A stretch of DNA of 64,000 nucleotides, taken from positions 124,001 through 188,000 of the forward strand of contig NZ_BNBE01000004.1 of the NCBI RefSeq assembly GCF_014654895.1, given 5' to 3'. Numbering within the stretch: position 1 is the stretch's first letter; the number at the start of each line of letters is the position of its first letter. Source of the DNA: Streptomyces filamentosus. Its GTDB lineage: Bacteria > Actinomycetota > Actinomycetes > Streptomycetales > Streptomycetaceae. A program made the translations under genes and the position numbers. Shown one piece after another: positions 10,324 through 18,734 of the stretch. The notes below the pieces were generated by a model. It ran no database searches. It saw nothing but the letters and a program-made list of their open reading frames with translations, and had not been told where the DNA came from.

Positions 10324-11019
10324 TCACAGGCGGATCATCACCTGTTCCAGGGGCTTGCGGTGGATGTCGGGGACGCGGGCGTCCTCGGCGGGGTAGCCGA
10401 CCGGGATGACGTAGGCGGCGCGCTCCTCGGGCGGGCGGTCGCAGACCTCGTTGAGGAAGCGCATCGGGCTCGGGGTGTGGGTGAGCGTCGCCAGGCCCGC
10501 CTGGTGGAGGGTGGCGAGCAGCAGGCCCACGGCGATGCCGACCGACTCCTTGGTGTAGTAGGGGCGCGGGGTCTCCGGTCCCTTGTGGACCTCGAAGACG
10601 ACGATCACGGCGGGCGCGACCTCCAGGAACGGCTTGCTCCAGTCCGTGCCCAGCGGGGCCAGGGCCTCCAGCCATTCGGCGGAGGCGCGGCGGCCGTAGA
10701 ACTCCCGTTCCTCCGCCTCGGCCGCCTCCCGGAGCCGGCGCTTGCGCTCCGGGTCGGTGAGGACGACGAAGCGCCAGGGCTGGACGTTCGCCCCGCTGGG
10801 GGCGGTGGCGGCGGTGCGGATCGCCCACTCCAGTACGCCTTCGGGCAGGGGACGGTCGCTGAAGTCGCGCACGGTACGCCGGCGGTCCATCACCTCGTGG
10901 AAGGTGCGGGCCCGTTCCTCGGCGGCCCCGGCCGGAACCGTCAGCGGCCGGTGGGGCACGGTGGGGTACGCGAGCCCGCCGGTCGGCACTCCGCTCGGCT
11001 GCTCATTGGTCTGGTCCAT
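10324..11019 (-). CDS. Nitroreductase-family FMN oxidoreductase
   Basis: The 231-residue protein has the nitroreductase fold with FMN-binding residues in DRRRTVRDFSDRPLPEG, the dimer-interface segment TAATAPSGANVQPWRFVVL, EVAPAVIVVFEV, and IPVGYPAEDARVPDIHRKPL at the C-terminus. The family uses NAD(P)H and FMN to reduce nitroaromatics, quinones or flavins, or works in dehalogenation (IYD-like). The ADARVPDI ending is typical of IYD/BluB-like nitroreductases. It is a single gene, and the substrate is not predictable. Confidence 0.88.
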   Translation of the reverse strand: MDQTNEQPSGVPTGGLAYPTVPHRPLTVPAGAAEERARTFHEVMDRRRTVRDFSDRPLPEGVLEWAIRTAATAPSGANVQPWRFVVLTDPERKRRLREAAEAEEREFYGRRASAEWLEALAPLGTDWSKPFLEVAPAVIVVFEVHKGPETPRPYYTKESVGIAVGLLLATLHQAGLATLTHTPSPMRFLNEVCDRPPEERAAYVIPVGYPAEDARVPDIHRKPLEQVMIRL

Positions 11020-11127
11020 GGGGGCAGCACAGCACGCGCCCCGGGGTCCGGTAAACGCCAGAACCGGCTGGGAATTGTCCGGTCGCCCCCTGGGCAGCAG
11101 GGGGTGGCCGTGCTCCCTCCGGGCGGT

Positions 11128-11568
11128 TCAGCCCTGGGAGGGGATGTCCAGGGCCGTTCCGTACAGGCGGGCGACCCGGACCAGGATGGTCACGCGCCGG
11201 TCGGGCAGCACCTGCTCCCCGGGGGCCGCGGCGTCCGCCGGGTCCAGGATCTCCGCCTCGCCCTCCGCCACGGCGAACGACCAGACGTCCGGGCCGCTGA
11301 CGTGGAGGGAGGTGTGCGGGTCGCGGCGCAGCTGGCGGACCTTGAGGCGGTCGGCGGTGGAGGAGATCCGCAGGGTGCGCTCCTCCGCGTTCCAGGCGTA
11401 GAGGACGGTGGAGAGGTGCGGGTGACCGGTGGCGCGGACGCTCGCGAGCACGCCGAACTGCTGCCCGCCCAGGAGCGCGGACAGCTCCTCGTCGGTGAGC
11501 GCCCGGGGCGCCGGGCCGTCGTTGCGGGTGGTGGTGGGGGCGGTCTCGGGGGCGGCGTTCCGGCTCAT
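11128..11568 (-). CDS. Pyridoxamine 5'-phosphate oxidase-like flavin/F420-binding protein
   Basis: The 146-residue protein has the split-barrel PNPOx fold: LGGQQFGVLASVRATGHPHLSTVLYAW, then RTLRISSTADRLKVRQLRRDPH and TSLHVSGPDVWSFAVAEGEAEIL. Stand-alone actinobacterial members usually bind F420, FMN or heme, with unknown substrates. The start at 11568 was chosen over an upstream in-frame ATG (11646) because the added segment is low-complexity and would overlap the operator at 11655. A palindrome upstream suggests regulated expression, possibly shared with the divergent thioredoxin-like gene at 11771. Confidence 0.82.
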   Translation of the reverse strand: MSRNAAPETAPTTTRNDGPAPRALTDEELSALLGGQQFGVLASVRATGHPHLSTVLYAWNAEERTLRISSTADRLKVRQLRRDPHTSLHVSGPDVWSFAVAEGEAEILDPADAAAPGEQVLPDRRVTILVRVARLYGTALDIPSQG

Positions 11569-11654
11569 GGGATCGGCCTTTCGGGTCAGCAGGGCGGGGC
11601 GGGCGGGAGTGGACCGGGGATCTTTCGGGCTCTCGCCCCCGTCCACTGGAAAGA

Positions 11655-11689
11655 CAATAGCAGATAGTTTTGTTGCAGACTATCTATTG
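11655..11689. promoter_or_regulatory. AT-rich operator between PNPOx-like and thioredoxin-like genes
   Basis: AGATAGT (11662-11668) and ACTATCT (11679-11685) form a perfect 7-bp inverted repeat with a 10-bp spacer. CAAT/ATTG extend it at 11655-11658 and 11686-11689 with a 3-nt offset. The ATAGT-N10-ACTAT core resembles MarR/PadR-type operators. It stands out as an AT-rich island in very GC-rich DNA. On the minus strand TATTGT could serve as a -10 box. Confidence 0.55.
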
Positions 11690-11770
11690 CGGATCCGGCT
11701 CGGGGTCCTCTCCCGCGCGACCGGGAGATGATGGGAGGAAGCACGACCGCACACCGAGGCAGGAGCTTCC

Positions 11771-12109
11771 ATGACGAAGCGGGTTCACCAACCGCGCGAG
11801 GACGCGGAGTTCGACTTCATCCTCCGGATGAGCGAAGTCCCCGTCCTCGCGTACTTCATCGGGACGTGGCCCAAGGCGATCGAGCCCTGCCGGACCATGG
11901 ACCTCGTCGTGGGCGGTCTCGCCGACGAGTACGCGGGCCGACTGACGGTCGTCCGCGCCGACATCGCGCGCTGTCCTGACGCGACCGCGCGGTACGAGGT
12001 CACCGGCGCGCCGTCCTGCGTCCTCCTGGAGGAGGGGACGGCGGTGGCGCGCGGTACGGGGGTCCTGACCGGCGCCGAGGTGCGGGAGCTCCTGGACGCC
12101 CGCCTCTGA
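11771..12109 (+). CDS. Thioredoxin-like protein lacking the first active-site cysteine
   Basis: The 112-residue protein has thioredoxin-fold features: VPVLAYFIGTWP (strand before the active site), LADEYAGRLTVVRADIARCPDATARY and TGAPSCVLLEEGTAVARGTG with the cis-Pro (GAP). The usual WCGPC is replaced by WPKAIEPC. Only the resolving cysteine (Cys40) remains, and Ile occupies the nucleophile position. It therefore cannot be a classical dithiol reductase. It may act as a monothiol or binding protein, or in thiolation with mycothiol. Start ATG follows GGCAGGAGC. Confidence 0.85.
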   Translation: MTKRVHQPREDAEFDFILRMSEVPVLAYFIGTWPKAIEPCRTMDLVVGGLADEYAGRLTVVRADIARCPDATARYEVTGAPSCVLLEEGTAVARGTGVLTGAEVRELLDARL

Positions 12110-12129
12110 ACGGTCGCCCCCTCCGGCCC

Positions 12130-12156
12130 GGAAGGCGCCCCGCCGCACCGCCTTCC
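12130..12156 (+). terminator. Putative terminator after the thioredoxin-like gene
   Basis: GGAAGGCG and CGCCTTCC form a perfect 8-bp stem with an 11-nt loop, starting 20 nt after the stop codon. Confidence 0.45.
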
Positions 12157-12218
12157 CGTCACCGTGTCGGGTGATCTCGGCCTCGTGGACGCCACCTCGG
12201 CGCGTGTCGGACGTTGGG

Positions 12219-12238
12219 GTGCAGTGACGGTTCTGCAC
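12219..12238. promoter_or_regulatory. Inverted repeat upstream of the TPR protein gene
   Basis: GTGCAG (12219-12224) and CTGCAC (12233-12238) form a perfect 6-bp inverted repeat with an 8-bp spacer. It lies 28 bp upstream of the GTG start at 12267 and could be an operator. No promoter hexamers are clear. Confidence 0.3.
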
Positions 12239-12266
12239 AGGGCCGTGTCGAGGACGATCCCCCAGG

Positions 12267-13712
12267 GTGGCGAAGGTGCGGCCTACAGGCCAGGCAGACG
12301 ACGTACGACTCACGGACCCCCGGCGCGCGACACCGGTGGCGGCTGCCGCGCCGACCGTCGCGGCAGCCCCGTACGGCGGCCCGTGGGAGGCCGTGGTCCG
12401 GGTGCGGGACGAGTGCGCCGGGCTGGTGCGGTCGGTGGTGGACGCGGCCGGGTTCGGACTGCGCGTGCTGGTCGCGTCGGGACGGCCGTTCGTCGCCGGA
12501 CGAGGGCACCTCGTGCGCCCACCTCTTCGCAGAAACGATTTGGCACAGGGTTCCGCGTCCCTGCTCCCGCCCGCGCACCCGACGCCGCCGGGCGACGCGT
12601 TCGCGGAGCTCCGCTCCGTCCACTCCCGGTGCGCGCCGCCCTCCCGGGCGGTCTGGCGGCGGGCCGGGGTCTTCGCGGGCGCGTTCACCGAGCGGGCCGC
12701 CGTCTCCGTGTGCCAGGACGACGGGCTCTCCGCCCGGCAGGTGGCCGAGGCGCTGGTACGGCTCGCCGCGCTCGGCGTCCTCGTCCCCCACGACGATCCC
12801 GGCGCCGGGGGCGAGCCGCGCTACCTGATGCCCCGGGCCGCCCGCGCCTTCGGGCAGACGCGGCTCGCGGCGGCGGGCGAGACGGACGCCGCGCGGGACC
12901 GCCACGGGCGCCACTGCCACGGCGTGGCGGTGGCGGCGGAGGCACTGTGGAGCGCGGGCCTCCAGCGGGACGCCGCGCGGCTCGTCCGGGAGGAGCGCGA
13001 GGCGCTGGCCGCCTTCCTCGGCGCGGTCCCCCGCCGGCCCGCCGACGCCGAGGCCGCCATGGAGACCGCGCTGGCCCTGTGGTTCTGGTGGGCCGCCCAC
13101 GACCGGGCGCCGGAGGGCGCCTCCCACGTCCTCGCGCTCCTGCCGCGCCTCCCCTCGGACAGCCCGCTGCGGGTCCGGGGGCAGTGGCTGGCCGGCTGGC
13201 TCCTCGCCGCCGCGGACCCGGGGACGGCCGGCCGGCTCCTCGGGCTCGCCTGGCCGGCGGCCGTGCTCGCCGGGGACGACGCCCTCGTCGGCCGGATCGC
13301 CCACGCCCAGGGCACCCTCGCCTGGCGGCGCGGCGACCCGGCCGCCGCCGAGGCCCACTACCGCAGCGCCGCCGAGACCATCCCCGACCACGCCCCCGCG
13401 GGGCCCTCCCCCGTGATCAGCCTCGCCGCCCTGGCCGTCGTCCAGGCCAGGACCTCGCCCGCGCGGGCCGCCCGGACCGCCCGGCGGGCCCTCGCCCGGC
13501 CCGCCGCGCACCACGACGCCTGGGCGGCCGCCCTCGCCCACTGCGCCCTCGCCCACGCCGAGCACCACGCGGGCGACACCCCGCGCGCCCGCCACCGCGC
13601 CCGGCGCGCGCTGGCCCGCCTGGACACCCCGCTGGACCCCCCGCACGCCCGCGCCGCCCTCGACGACCTGCTGCGGCACACGGCTCCGCGCGCGGGAGGG
13701 CGGACCGACTGA
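12267..13712 (+). CDS. TPR-type protein resembling the C-terminal half of AfsR/LuxR-type ATPase regulators
   Basis: The 481-residue protein has no recognisable enzyme domain. Residues about 115-190 look like the winged helix that follows NB-ARC modules (WRRAGVFAGAFTERAAVSVC, ALVRLAALGVLVPHD). From about 215 onwards there are Ala-rich helical repeats like TPRs (AQGTLAWRRGDPAAAEAHYRSA, AHAEHHAGDTPRARHRARRAL). Such helices end regulators of the SARP/LAL type, but the P-loop ATPase and DNA-binding domains are absent. The GTG start is uncertain, and the first about 110 residues are unlike anything I know. It may be a stand-alone scaffold or a trimmed regulator. Confidence 0.65.
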   Translation: MAKVRPTGQADDVRLTDPRRATPVAAAAPTVAAAPYGGPWEAVVRVRDECAGLVRSVVDAAGFGLRVLVASGRPFVAGRGHLVRPPLRRNDLAQGSASLLPPAHPTPPGDAFAELRSVHSRCAPPSRAVWRRAGVFAGAFTERAAVSVCQDDGLSARQVAEALVRLAALGVLVPHDDPGAGGEPRYLMPRAARAFGQTRLAAAGETDAARDRHGRHCHGVAVAAEALWSAGLQRDAARLVREEREALAAFLGAVPRRPADAEAAMETALALWFWWAAHDRAPEGASHVLALLPRLPSDSPLRVRGQWLAGWLLAAADPGTAGRLLGLAWPAAVLAGDDALVGRIAHAQGTLAWRRGDPAAAEAHYRSAAETIPDHAPAGPSPVISLAALAVVQARTSPARAARTARRALARPAAHHDAWAAALAHCALAHAEHHAGDTPRARHRARRALARLDTPLDPPHARAALDDLLRHTAPRAGGRTD

Positions 13713-13889
13713 TCTCCACCGGAAGCCGCACCGGAGCACGGAGGGCGTCGGGGACCCCGCGGCCCGCCGGCCGTCAGCCGCGCGCCGCCGCCTCCTCCTT
13801 GAACCGCCCCGGCCCCGGGTGCGGCCCCGTGCCGGACGTACACGGCGCCGCAGCCGGGGGCCCCGGCGAGCGGCCGTACCCTTTCCCCC

Positions 13890-14732
13890 GTGGAGAACGA
13901 CGACTTCCCCGAGACCTCGGAGGGGCCGCAGCAGCGGTCCCAGTCCCTCATGCTCGCCTTCTTCGGCAACCACGTGCTGGAGGACGACGGCCTGTGCGTG
14001 TACTCGGGCAGCGTCATCGACGTCCTCGGGCGGGTGGGCGTCGGCGAGCAGGCCGTCCGCTCCACCCTCGCCCGCATGGTCAACCGCGGTCTGCTGCTGC
14101 GCCGTCGCGAGGGCCGCAAGATGTTCTTCGGCCTGACCCCGCAGGCGCGGCGCGTCCTGGAGGACGGGCACGTCCGCATCCGGGAGCGGGGGGCCGTCGA
14201 CGACGCGTGGGACGGCTCCTGGACCCTGCTCGGCTTCTCCCTGCCCGACTCCTGGAAGAGCCGCCGGCACGGGCTGCGTTCGCGCCTCGCCTGGGCCGGC
14301 TTCGGGCCGCTGTACAGCGGACTGTGGATCGCCCCTGGGGAGGTCGACGTCTCCGCGGTCGTCGCGGAGCTCGACCTGGCGGACCACGTCAAGGTCTTCC
14401 ACGCGCGGGCGGCCGAGTTCACCGACATCGAGGGGATGATCCGCGACACCTGGGACCTGGAGTCGATCGCCGCCCGGTACGCCGCCTTCGACGCGCGCTG
14501 GACCGCCCACCCCGACGGCGGATCCGGCGACGACCCCATCGGCACCCGTCTCCTCCTCGTCAGCGAATGGCTCCGGACCATCCGCGCGGACCCCCGGCTC
14601 CCCGCCCGCCACACCCCGCCCGACTGGCCCGCACGCCGGGCCCAGGAGACCTTCCGCCGGGTGGACGCGCGGACGGAGGGACCCGCGCGGGCGGCGGCGC
14701 GGGAGCTGCTGGAGACGACGCGGGCGGACTGA
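13890..14732 (+). CDS. PaaX-family transcriptional regulator
   Basis: The 280-residue protein has an N-terminal winged helix (SGSVIDVLGRVGVGEQAVRS, TLARMVNRGLLLRRREGR) followed by the PaaX central domain (WDGSWTLLGFSLPDSWKSRR, LRSRLAWAGFGPLYSGLWIA) and a C-terminal PaaX_C segment (DLESIAARYAAFDARW). PaaX proteins repress phenylacetate or other aromatic catabolism and respond to CoA thioesters. No paa genes are near, so its target is elsewhere or unrelated. The GTG start gives the usual family length. Confidence 0.88.
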   Translation: MENDDFPETSEGPQQRSQSLMLAFFGNHVLEDDGLCVYSGSVIDVLGRVGVGEQAVRSTLARMVNRGLLLRRREGRKMFFGLTPQARRVLEDGHVRIRERGAVDDAWDGSWTLLGFSLPDSWKSRRHGLRSRLAWAGFGPLYSGLWIAPGEVDVSAVVAELDLADHVKVFHARAAEFTDIEGMIRDTWDLESIAARYAAFDARWTAHPDGGSGDDPIGTRLLLVSEWLRTIRADPRLPARHTPPDWPARRAQETFRRVDARTEGPARAAARELLETTRAD

Positions 14733-14767
14733 CGCGCCGCCCGCGGGGGCGGCGTACCTCCACGGAC

Positions 14768-15100
14768 GTGCCGGCCGTGCACGCCCGCGAGGAGTGGCTG
14801 GACGCGGTCCTGCCGGTGGTGGAGCGGGGGGCGGGGAGGGCCTTCCCGATGCCGCCGGCCCTCGGGGAGGACGACGTCTCCGGGTTCCTCCGCCCGTACG
14901 GCGGCGCACGCCCGATGCCCGGCGCGCGGGACGGCGGACCGGGCGAGGAGGGGATGCCGGTGGCCACGCCCGGCGGGCGCGGGCCGGCCCCCGCCACGAC
15001 CCGCGCTTCCACCTCTCCGACGCCGCCCTCGTGCAGGGCGTACGGCTCCATCGCCCGTCGCCCGCGGCCACCCGGCCGGAACGGTCGCCCCGCGGGGTGA
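14768..15100 (+). pseudogene. Short low-confidence reading frame, possibly a decayed gene
   Basis: A GTG-initiated frame of 110 codons begins with protein-like sequence (VHAREEWLDAVLPVVERGAG, DDVSGFLRPYGGARP) and then becomes Pro/Arg/Ser-rich. Another forward frame near 15003-15060 carries more protein-like sequence (DPRFHLSDAALVQGVRLH). This pattern suggests a frameshifted remnant. It lies between PaaX and LacI genes and has no recognised homologue family. It could instead be non-coding. Confidence 0.25.
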
Positions 15101-15124
15101 GGGCGCGGGCGGCTGCCGGGCCGG

Positions 15125-16126
15125 TCAGGGGCGGTCCTTCGCGGGGGCGGTGGACGCCCGGATGACGAGCTCCGGGTCGAAGAGGAGTTCTCCGGTCGGG
15201 ACGTCCCTGTTGCTGACCAGGGCGAGGACCGAGCGGGCGGCCTCCAGGGCGAGGCGGTCGGCCGGCTGGCGGACGGTGGTGAGCGCCGGGTCGGTGAACT
15301 CGGTGACCGAGGTGCCGTCGTAGCCGACGACGGAGACGTCCTCGGGCACCGCCAGGCCGAGCCTGCGCAGGCCCCGGACGGCGCCGAGGGCCATGTAGTC
15401 GCTGGCGGCGACGACGGCGGTGGCGCCCCGGTCGGCGAGCGCGGAGGCGGCGGCCTGGCCGCCCTCGACGGTGTAGGACTGGCGGACCACCCACCGCTCG
15501 GCATCGGTGGCGCCGCGCCGGGTCATGGCGTCGACGAAGCCGCGGACCCGGCGGTCGGCGGGCCGGTTGCCCGCCGGTCCCGAGGCCATGCCGATGCGGC
15601 GGTGACCCAGCCGGTGCAGGTGGTCGACGGCGAGTTCGGCGGCGAGGGCGTCGTCGGTGGAGTAGACGGGCACCGGCACCCCGTCGGCGAACTCGCCGTT
15701 GAGGCCGATGTACGGCACCCGGCGCTGGCGCAGCAGTTCGTAGCTCTCGGTGTCGGCGCCCTCGACCGTGTTGGAGGCGGAGAGGAAGACGACGGCAGCG
15801 ACGCCCTTGTCGACGAGGGCGGTGAGGTAGTCCAACTCCTGGACGCCGCCCGGGAAGACGGGGCACAGGACGGTCTTCAGGCCGTGCGGGGCGAGTGCCG
15901 ACTCGATCCGTTCGGCGACGTCGGCGAAGAACGGGTTGGAGACGAACTCGGTTATCACCGCGACGAGTTGACCTTGGGTGGGTCGCTCGTACCCCAGCTC
16001 CGCCATGGCCCGCTCGACGGCCTCGCGGGTCTTGCGGGACACGCCCTGGCGCCGGTTGATCACCCGGCTGACGGTGGCCTCGCTGACCTGTGCGTGGGCT
16101 GCGAGGTCGGTGATGCCGACCTTCAT
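15125..16126 (-). CDS. LacI-family transcriptional regulator of the sugar operon
   Basis: The 333-residue protein has a LacI helix-turn-helix at the N-terminus (GITDLAAHAQVSEATVSRVI with the following NRRQGVS) and a periplasmic-binding-protein-like effector domain (LVAVITEFVSNPFFADVAERI, FLSASNTVEGAD, SVVGYDGTSVTEFTDPALTT). It is the last gene of the operon that starts with the binding protein at 21018, with its ATG overlapping the glycosidase stop by 4 nt. It probably represses its own operon, and perhaps the divergent secreted protein, through palindromes at 21065-21097, with relief by a sugar. Having the regulator at the 3' end makes it an autoregulatory loop. Confidence 0.9.
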   Translation of the reverse strand: MKVGITDLAAHAQVSEATVSRVINRRQGVSRKTREAVERAMAELGYERPTQGQLVAVITEFVSNPFFADVAERIESALAPHGLKTVLCPVFPGGVQELDYLTALVDKGVAAVVFLSASNTVEGADTESYELLRQRRVPYIGLNGEFADGVPVPVYSTDDALAAELAVDHLHRLGHRRIGMASGPAGNRPADRRVRGFVDAMTRRGATDAERWVVRQSYTVEGGQAAASALADRGATAVVAASDYMALGAVRGLRRLGLAVPEDVSVVGYDGTSVTEFTDPALTTVRQPADRLALEAARSVLALVSNRDVPTGELLFDPELVIRASTAPAKDRP

Positions 16127-17901
16127 CGCGGTCCTTCCGTGAGAGTGAGCGACACCAGGCCGCCGCGCGGGACGGCCAGCGGCCGTGGTCCCTCGGGCAA
16201 CAGCGTCAGGGGGTCATTCATCATACGTCCGTCGGGTCCGTGGATCCGGAGGGAGACGACGGCCGCACCGCCGGTGGCCTCGACGACGATCCGGTCCCGG
16301 GAGGAGCCGTTGACCAGGTGGAGGACGCGGTGGGCGGCGGTGTCGAGCGGCACGACGAGGTCGTCGTGCACGCTGATCAGGCACTCCTCGCCGCGGGCCG
16401 CGGTGACCAGCGGGTAGAGGGCGTCGGGCCGGCCGGGTTCGGTCTCACCGTCGAGGAGCAGGGCGCGCCGGTCCCGCCACCAGCCGAGCCAGAAGCGGAC
16501 GGTCTCCCGGTGTGCCGGAGGCACCTCGTCGAGGCGGACGGAGATCTGCGGCACGGAGTGGAGGGCGCCGATGAGCTGGCGGGCGACGGCCTCGGTGCTC
16601 GCGTCGGCGGACCACATGAGCATGTCGGAGTGGACGGCGCCACCGACGGCGAGGAGGGCGGTGTCGAGGGTGCGGACCCGGTTGGCGGTGGCGTCGGCGG
16701 GGCAGTCGAAGGAGCGCAGCATGTTCCCGTACGGGGCCATGCCGGGTCCGGTGTACGGCTGGCGCAGTTCGAGCAGCACGTCCGGGCGGACCGCCTCCAG
16801 GGCGCGGCGGAGTTCGCCGAGCAGGGTGGTCATGGCGCGGCCGACGTCGCCGCGGCCGTCGCCCGCGTAGACGGCGGCCTCGTCGAGGAAGTCGAGTTTG
16901 AGTCCGTCGAGGCCATGCCGGGTGACGAGGGAGACGCACAGGTCGGTGACGTGTCGGCGGACCTCGGGCAGGCGGGGGTCGAGGACGTGGGCGCCGGGCG
17001 CGGTGGCGGGGCGGGGTGCGGCGGCGGCCCAGTGGTGGTGGCGGTCGGAGCCGGGGCCGAGGAGGAGCGGCGCGACCCAGAGGAGGTAGCGCAGGCCGTG
17101 GGAGCGGACGCGGGCCACGTGGGCGGTGAGGTCGGGGAACTTCGCCGGGTCGGGTTCCCAGTCGCCGAGGCCGGCGTAGCCGCGGCCCGAGCCGTGTTCC
17201 TGCCAGCCGTCGTCGAGGATGAGCGCGCCGCAGCCGAGGTCGGCGGCGAGGACGGCCTGGGTCTCGACGGCTTCGGCGGTGACGTCCTGGTTGAAGGCGT
17301 ACCAGGTGGAGTAGACGGGGACGCGGGCCGCTTCGGGGACGGGCATGGGCGGGTGGGCGGCGGCGAAGTGGGCGCGCAGCGGGCGCAGGGCGGCGGCGAC
17401 GGTCGGGGCGCGGGGGGCGAGGAGGATGCGGTGGGGGCGGTCGGCGGCGGGGAGGCGGAGGTGGACGACGTGGGTGTCGTTCTCCTCGGAGACGCCGTAG
17501 CGGACGGTGGCCTCGGTGACGGGGTCGGCGGCGGCCCAGGTGAGCAGGGTGGCGCCGGAGTGTTCGTAGAGGCTGCCGGCGGCGGGGCCGTCGACGAGGC
17601 AGGTGGCGGCGCGGCCGGCCCAGTCGGGGACGAGGGTGCGGCGCCAGCCGGCCTGGGGGTGCCAGTATCCGGCGGCGTCGCCGAGGGGGACGGAGAGCCG
17701 GATCTCGACGGGGGCGCCGGGAGCGTGGACGTCGAGGGCGTGGAGGGCGCCGGGGCCGGGGAGCGGGGTGAGGGTCCAGGCCGGGTCGGTCCCGGGGGCG
17801 TGGAGGGCGATCGAGACGCGGTCGAGGAGGGGCGCGGCGGGGGCGGGGGCGTCGTGGGCGGTGGTGACGGGTTCGGGTGCGGGGTGGGTGTGCATGGTCA
17901 T
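16123..17901 (-). CDS. GH36-like alpha-galactosidase (melibiase)
   Basis: The 592-residue intracellular glycoside hydrolase has a beta-sandwich N-domain (residues about 30-230) and a TIM barrel. The barrel shows VYSTWYAFNQDVTAEAVE, CGALILDDGWQEHGSGRGY, GLRYLLWVAPL, then GLDGLKLDFLDEA near residue 335-340, where the KxD aspartate is the GH36/GH31-clan nucleophile position. SFDCPADATANRVRTL (near 395) is the likely acid/base region. It should release galactose from alpha-galactosides imported by the co-encoded transporter. The ATG overlaps the permease stop. Substrate assignment is by family and not certain; other GH36-type activities are possible. Confidence 0.85.
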   Translation of the reverse strand: MTMHTHPAPEPVTTAHDAPAPAAPLLDRVSIALHAPGTDPAWTLTPLPGPGALHALDVHAPGAPVEIRLSVPLGDAAGYWHPQAGWRRTLVPDWAGRAATCLVDGPAAGSLYEHSGATLLTWAAADPVTEATVRYGVSEENDTHVVHLRLPAADRPHRILLAPRAPTVAAALRPLRAHFAAAHPPMPVPEAARVPVYSTWYAFNQDVTAEAVETQAVLAADLGCGALILDDGWQEHGSGRGYAGLGDWEPDPAKFPDLTAHVARVRSHGLRYLLWVAPLLLGPGSDRHHHWAAAAPRPATAPGAHVLDPRLPEVRRHVTDLCVSLVTRHGLDGLKLDFLDEAAVYAGDGRGDVGRAMTTLLGELRRALEAVRPDVLLELRQPYTGPGMAPYGNMLRSFDCPADATANRVRTLDTALLAVGGAVHSDMLMWSADASTEAVARQLIGALHSVPQISVRLDEVPPAHRETVRFWLGWWRDRRALLLDGETEPGRPDALYPLVTAARGEECLISVHDDLVVPLDTAAHRVLHLVNGSSRDRIVVEATGGAAVVSLRIHGPDGRMMNDPLTLLPEGPRPLAVPRGGLVSLTLTEGPR

Positions 17902-18734
17902 TCCTTCACCGCCCCGGCGAGGAGGCCGGAGACGAAGTGGCGCTGGAGGAGCAGGAAGACGATCGCCATGGGGACGGCGGCGATGGAGGTGCCGGCGAGG
18001 ATGGCGCCGTAGTCGGTCTCGTCGAGTCCCTGGAGGGAGGCGAGGGCGACGGGGATGGTGAAGGTGAGTTCGTCGCGGAGCACGATGAGCGGCCAGACGA
18101 AGTCGTTCCACTGGTAGAGGAAGAGGAAGATCGCGAGGGCGGCGAGGGCGGGCCGCATGGGCGGCAGCGCGACCCGCCAGAAGAGCCGCAGTTCGCCGCA
18201 GCCGTCCATGCGTCCGGAGTCGAGGAGTTCCTTCGGGAGGGCGGCCATGGACTGGCGCATGAGGAAGATCCCGAAGGGGAGGGCGAGGTTGGGCGTGATG
18301 ACGGCCTGGTAGGTGCCGAGCCAGTGGAGTTCCGCCATCATCCGGAAGAGCGGGACGAGGGTGATCTGGGCGGGGACGACGAGGCCGAGCATGAGCAGTC
18401 CGAAGAGGGCTTCGCGGCCGCGGAAGCGGTGGGTGGCGAAGCCGTATCCGGCGAGGGTGCAGACGGTGCCCGCCAGCAGGGTGTAGAGGGCGGCGATGCC
18501 GAGGGAGTTGAGGACGACCCGGCCGAAGTGGGCGGTCTCCTGGAGGGTGGCGAGGTTGTCGGCGAGGTGGCTGCCGGGCAGCAGGGGCGGCGGGCTGGAG
18601 AACAGCTCCTGGGAGCTGTGGGTGGCGCCGACGGCCAGCCAGTAGAAGGGGACCGCGACGGTGGCGAGGGCGAGGGCGAGGCCGGAGGTGAGCAGGATCG
18701 ACCTGCCGGGCCGTCCGCGGGTGGTGGTCGTCAC
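17898..18734 (-). CDS. Carbohydrate ABC transporter permease (MalG type)
   Basis: The 278-residue protein has six predicted membrane helices and the CUT1 permease EAA-type loop (ELLDSGRMDGCGELRLFWRVALPPMRP), where it docks the ATPase. It ends AGAVKE like many MalG homologues. The GTG start overlaps the stop of the partner permease (GTGA). No ATPase gene is in the operon. In Streptomyces, CUT1 systems commonly borrow the shared ATPase MsiK encoded elsewhere. Confidence 0.92.
   Translation of the reverse strand: MTTTTRGRPGRSILLTSGLALALATVAVPFYWLAVGATHSSQELFSSPPPLLPGSHLADNLATLQETAHFGRVVLNSLGIAALYTLLAGTVCTLAGYGFATHRFRGREALFGLLMLGLVVPAQITLVPLFRMMAELHWLGTYQAVITPNLALPFGIFLMRQSMAALPKELLDSGRMDGCGELRLFWRVALPPMRPALAALAIFLFLYQWNDFVWPLIVLRDELTFTIPVALASLQGLDETDYGAILAGTSIAAVPMAIVFLLLQRHFVSGLLAGAVKE

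Noticed and set aside
10157..10396. Several overlapping forward frames in the region before the nitroreductase end
   Set aside because: Composition is Pro/Arg/Ser-rich with no starts plus ribosome-binding sites, and part is antisense to the nitroreductase gene.
16240..18012. Long plus-strand Gly/Val/Asp-rich frame opposite the alpha-galactosidase
   Set aside because: It is a typical antisense artefact of high-GC coding DNA; the minus-strand protein has GH36 motifs.
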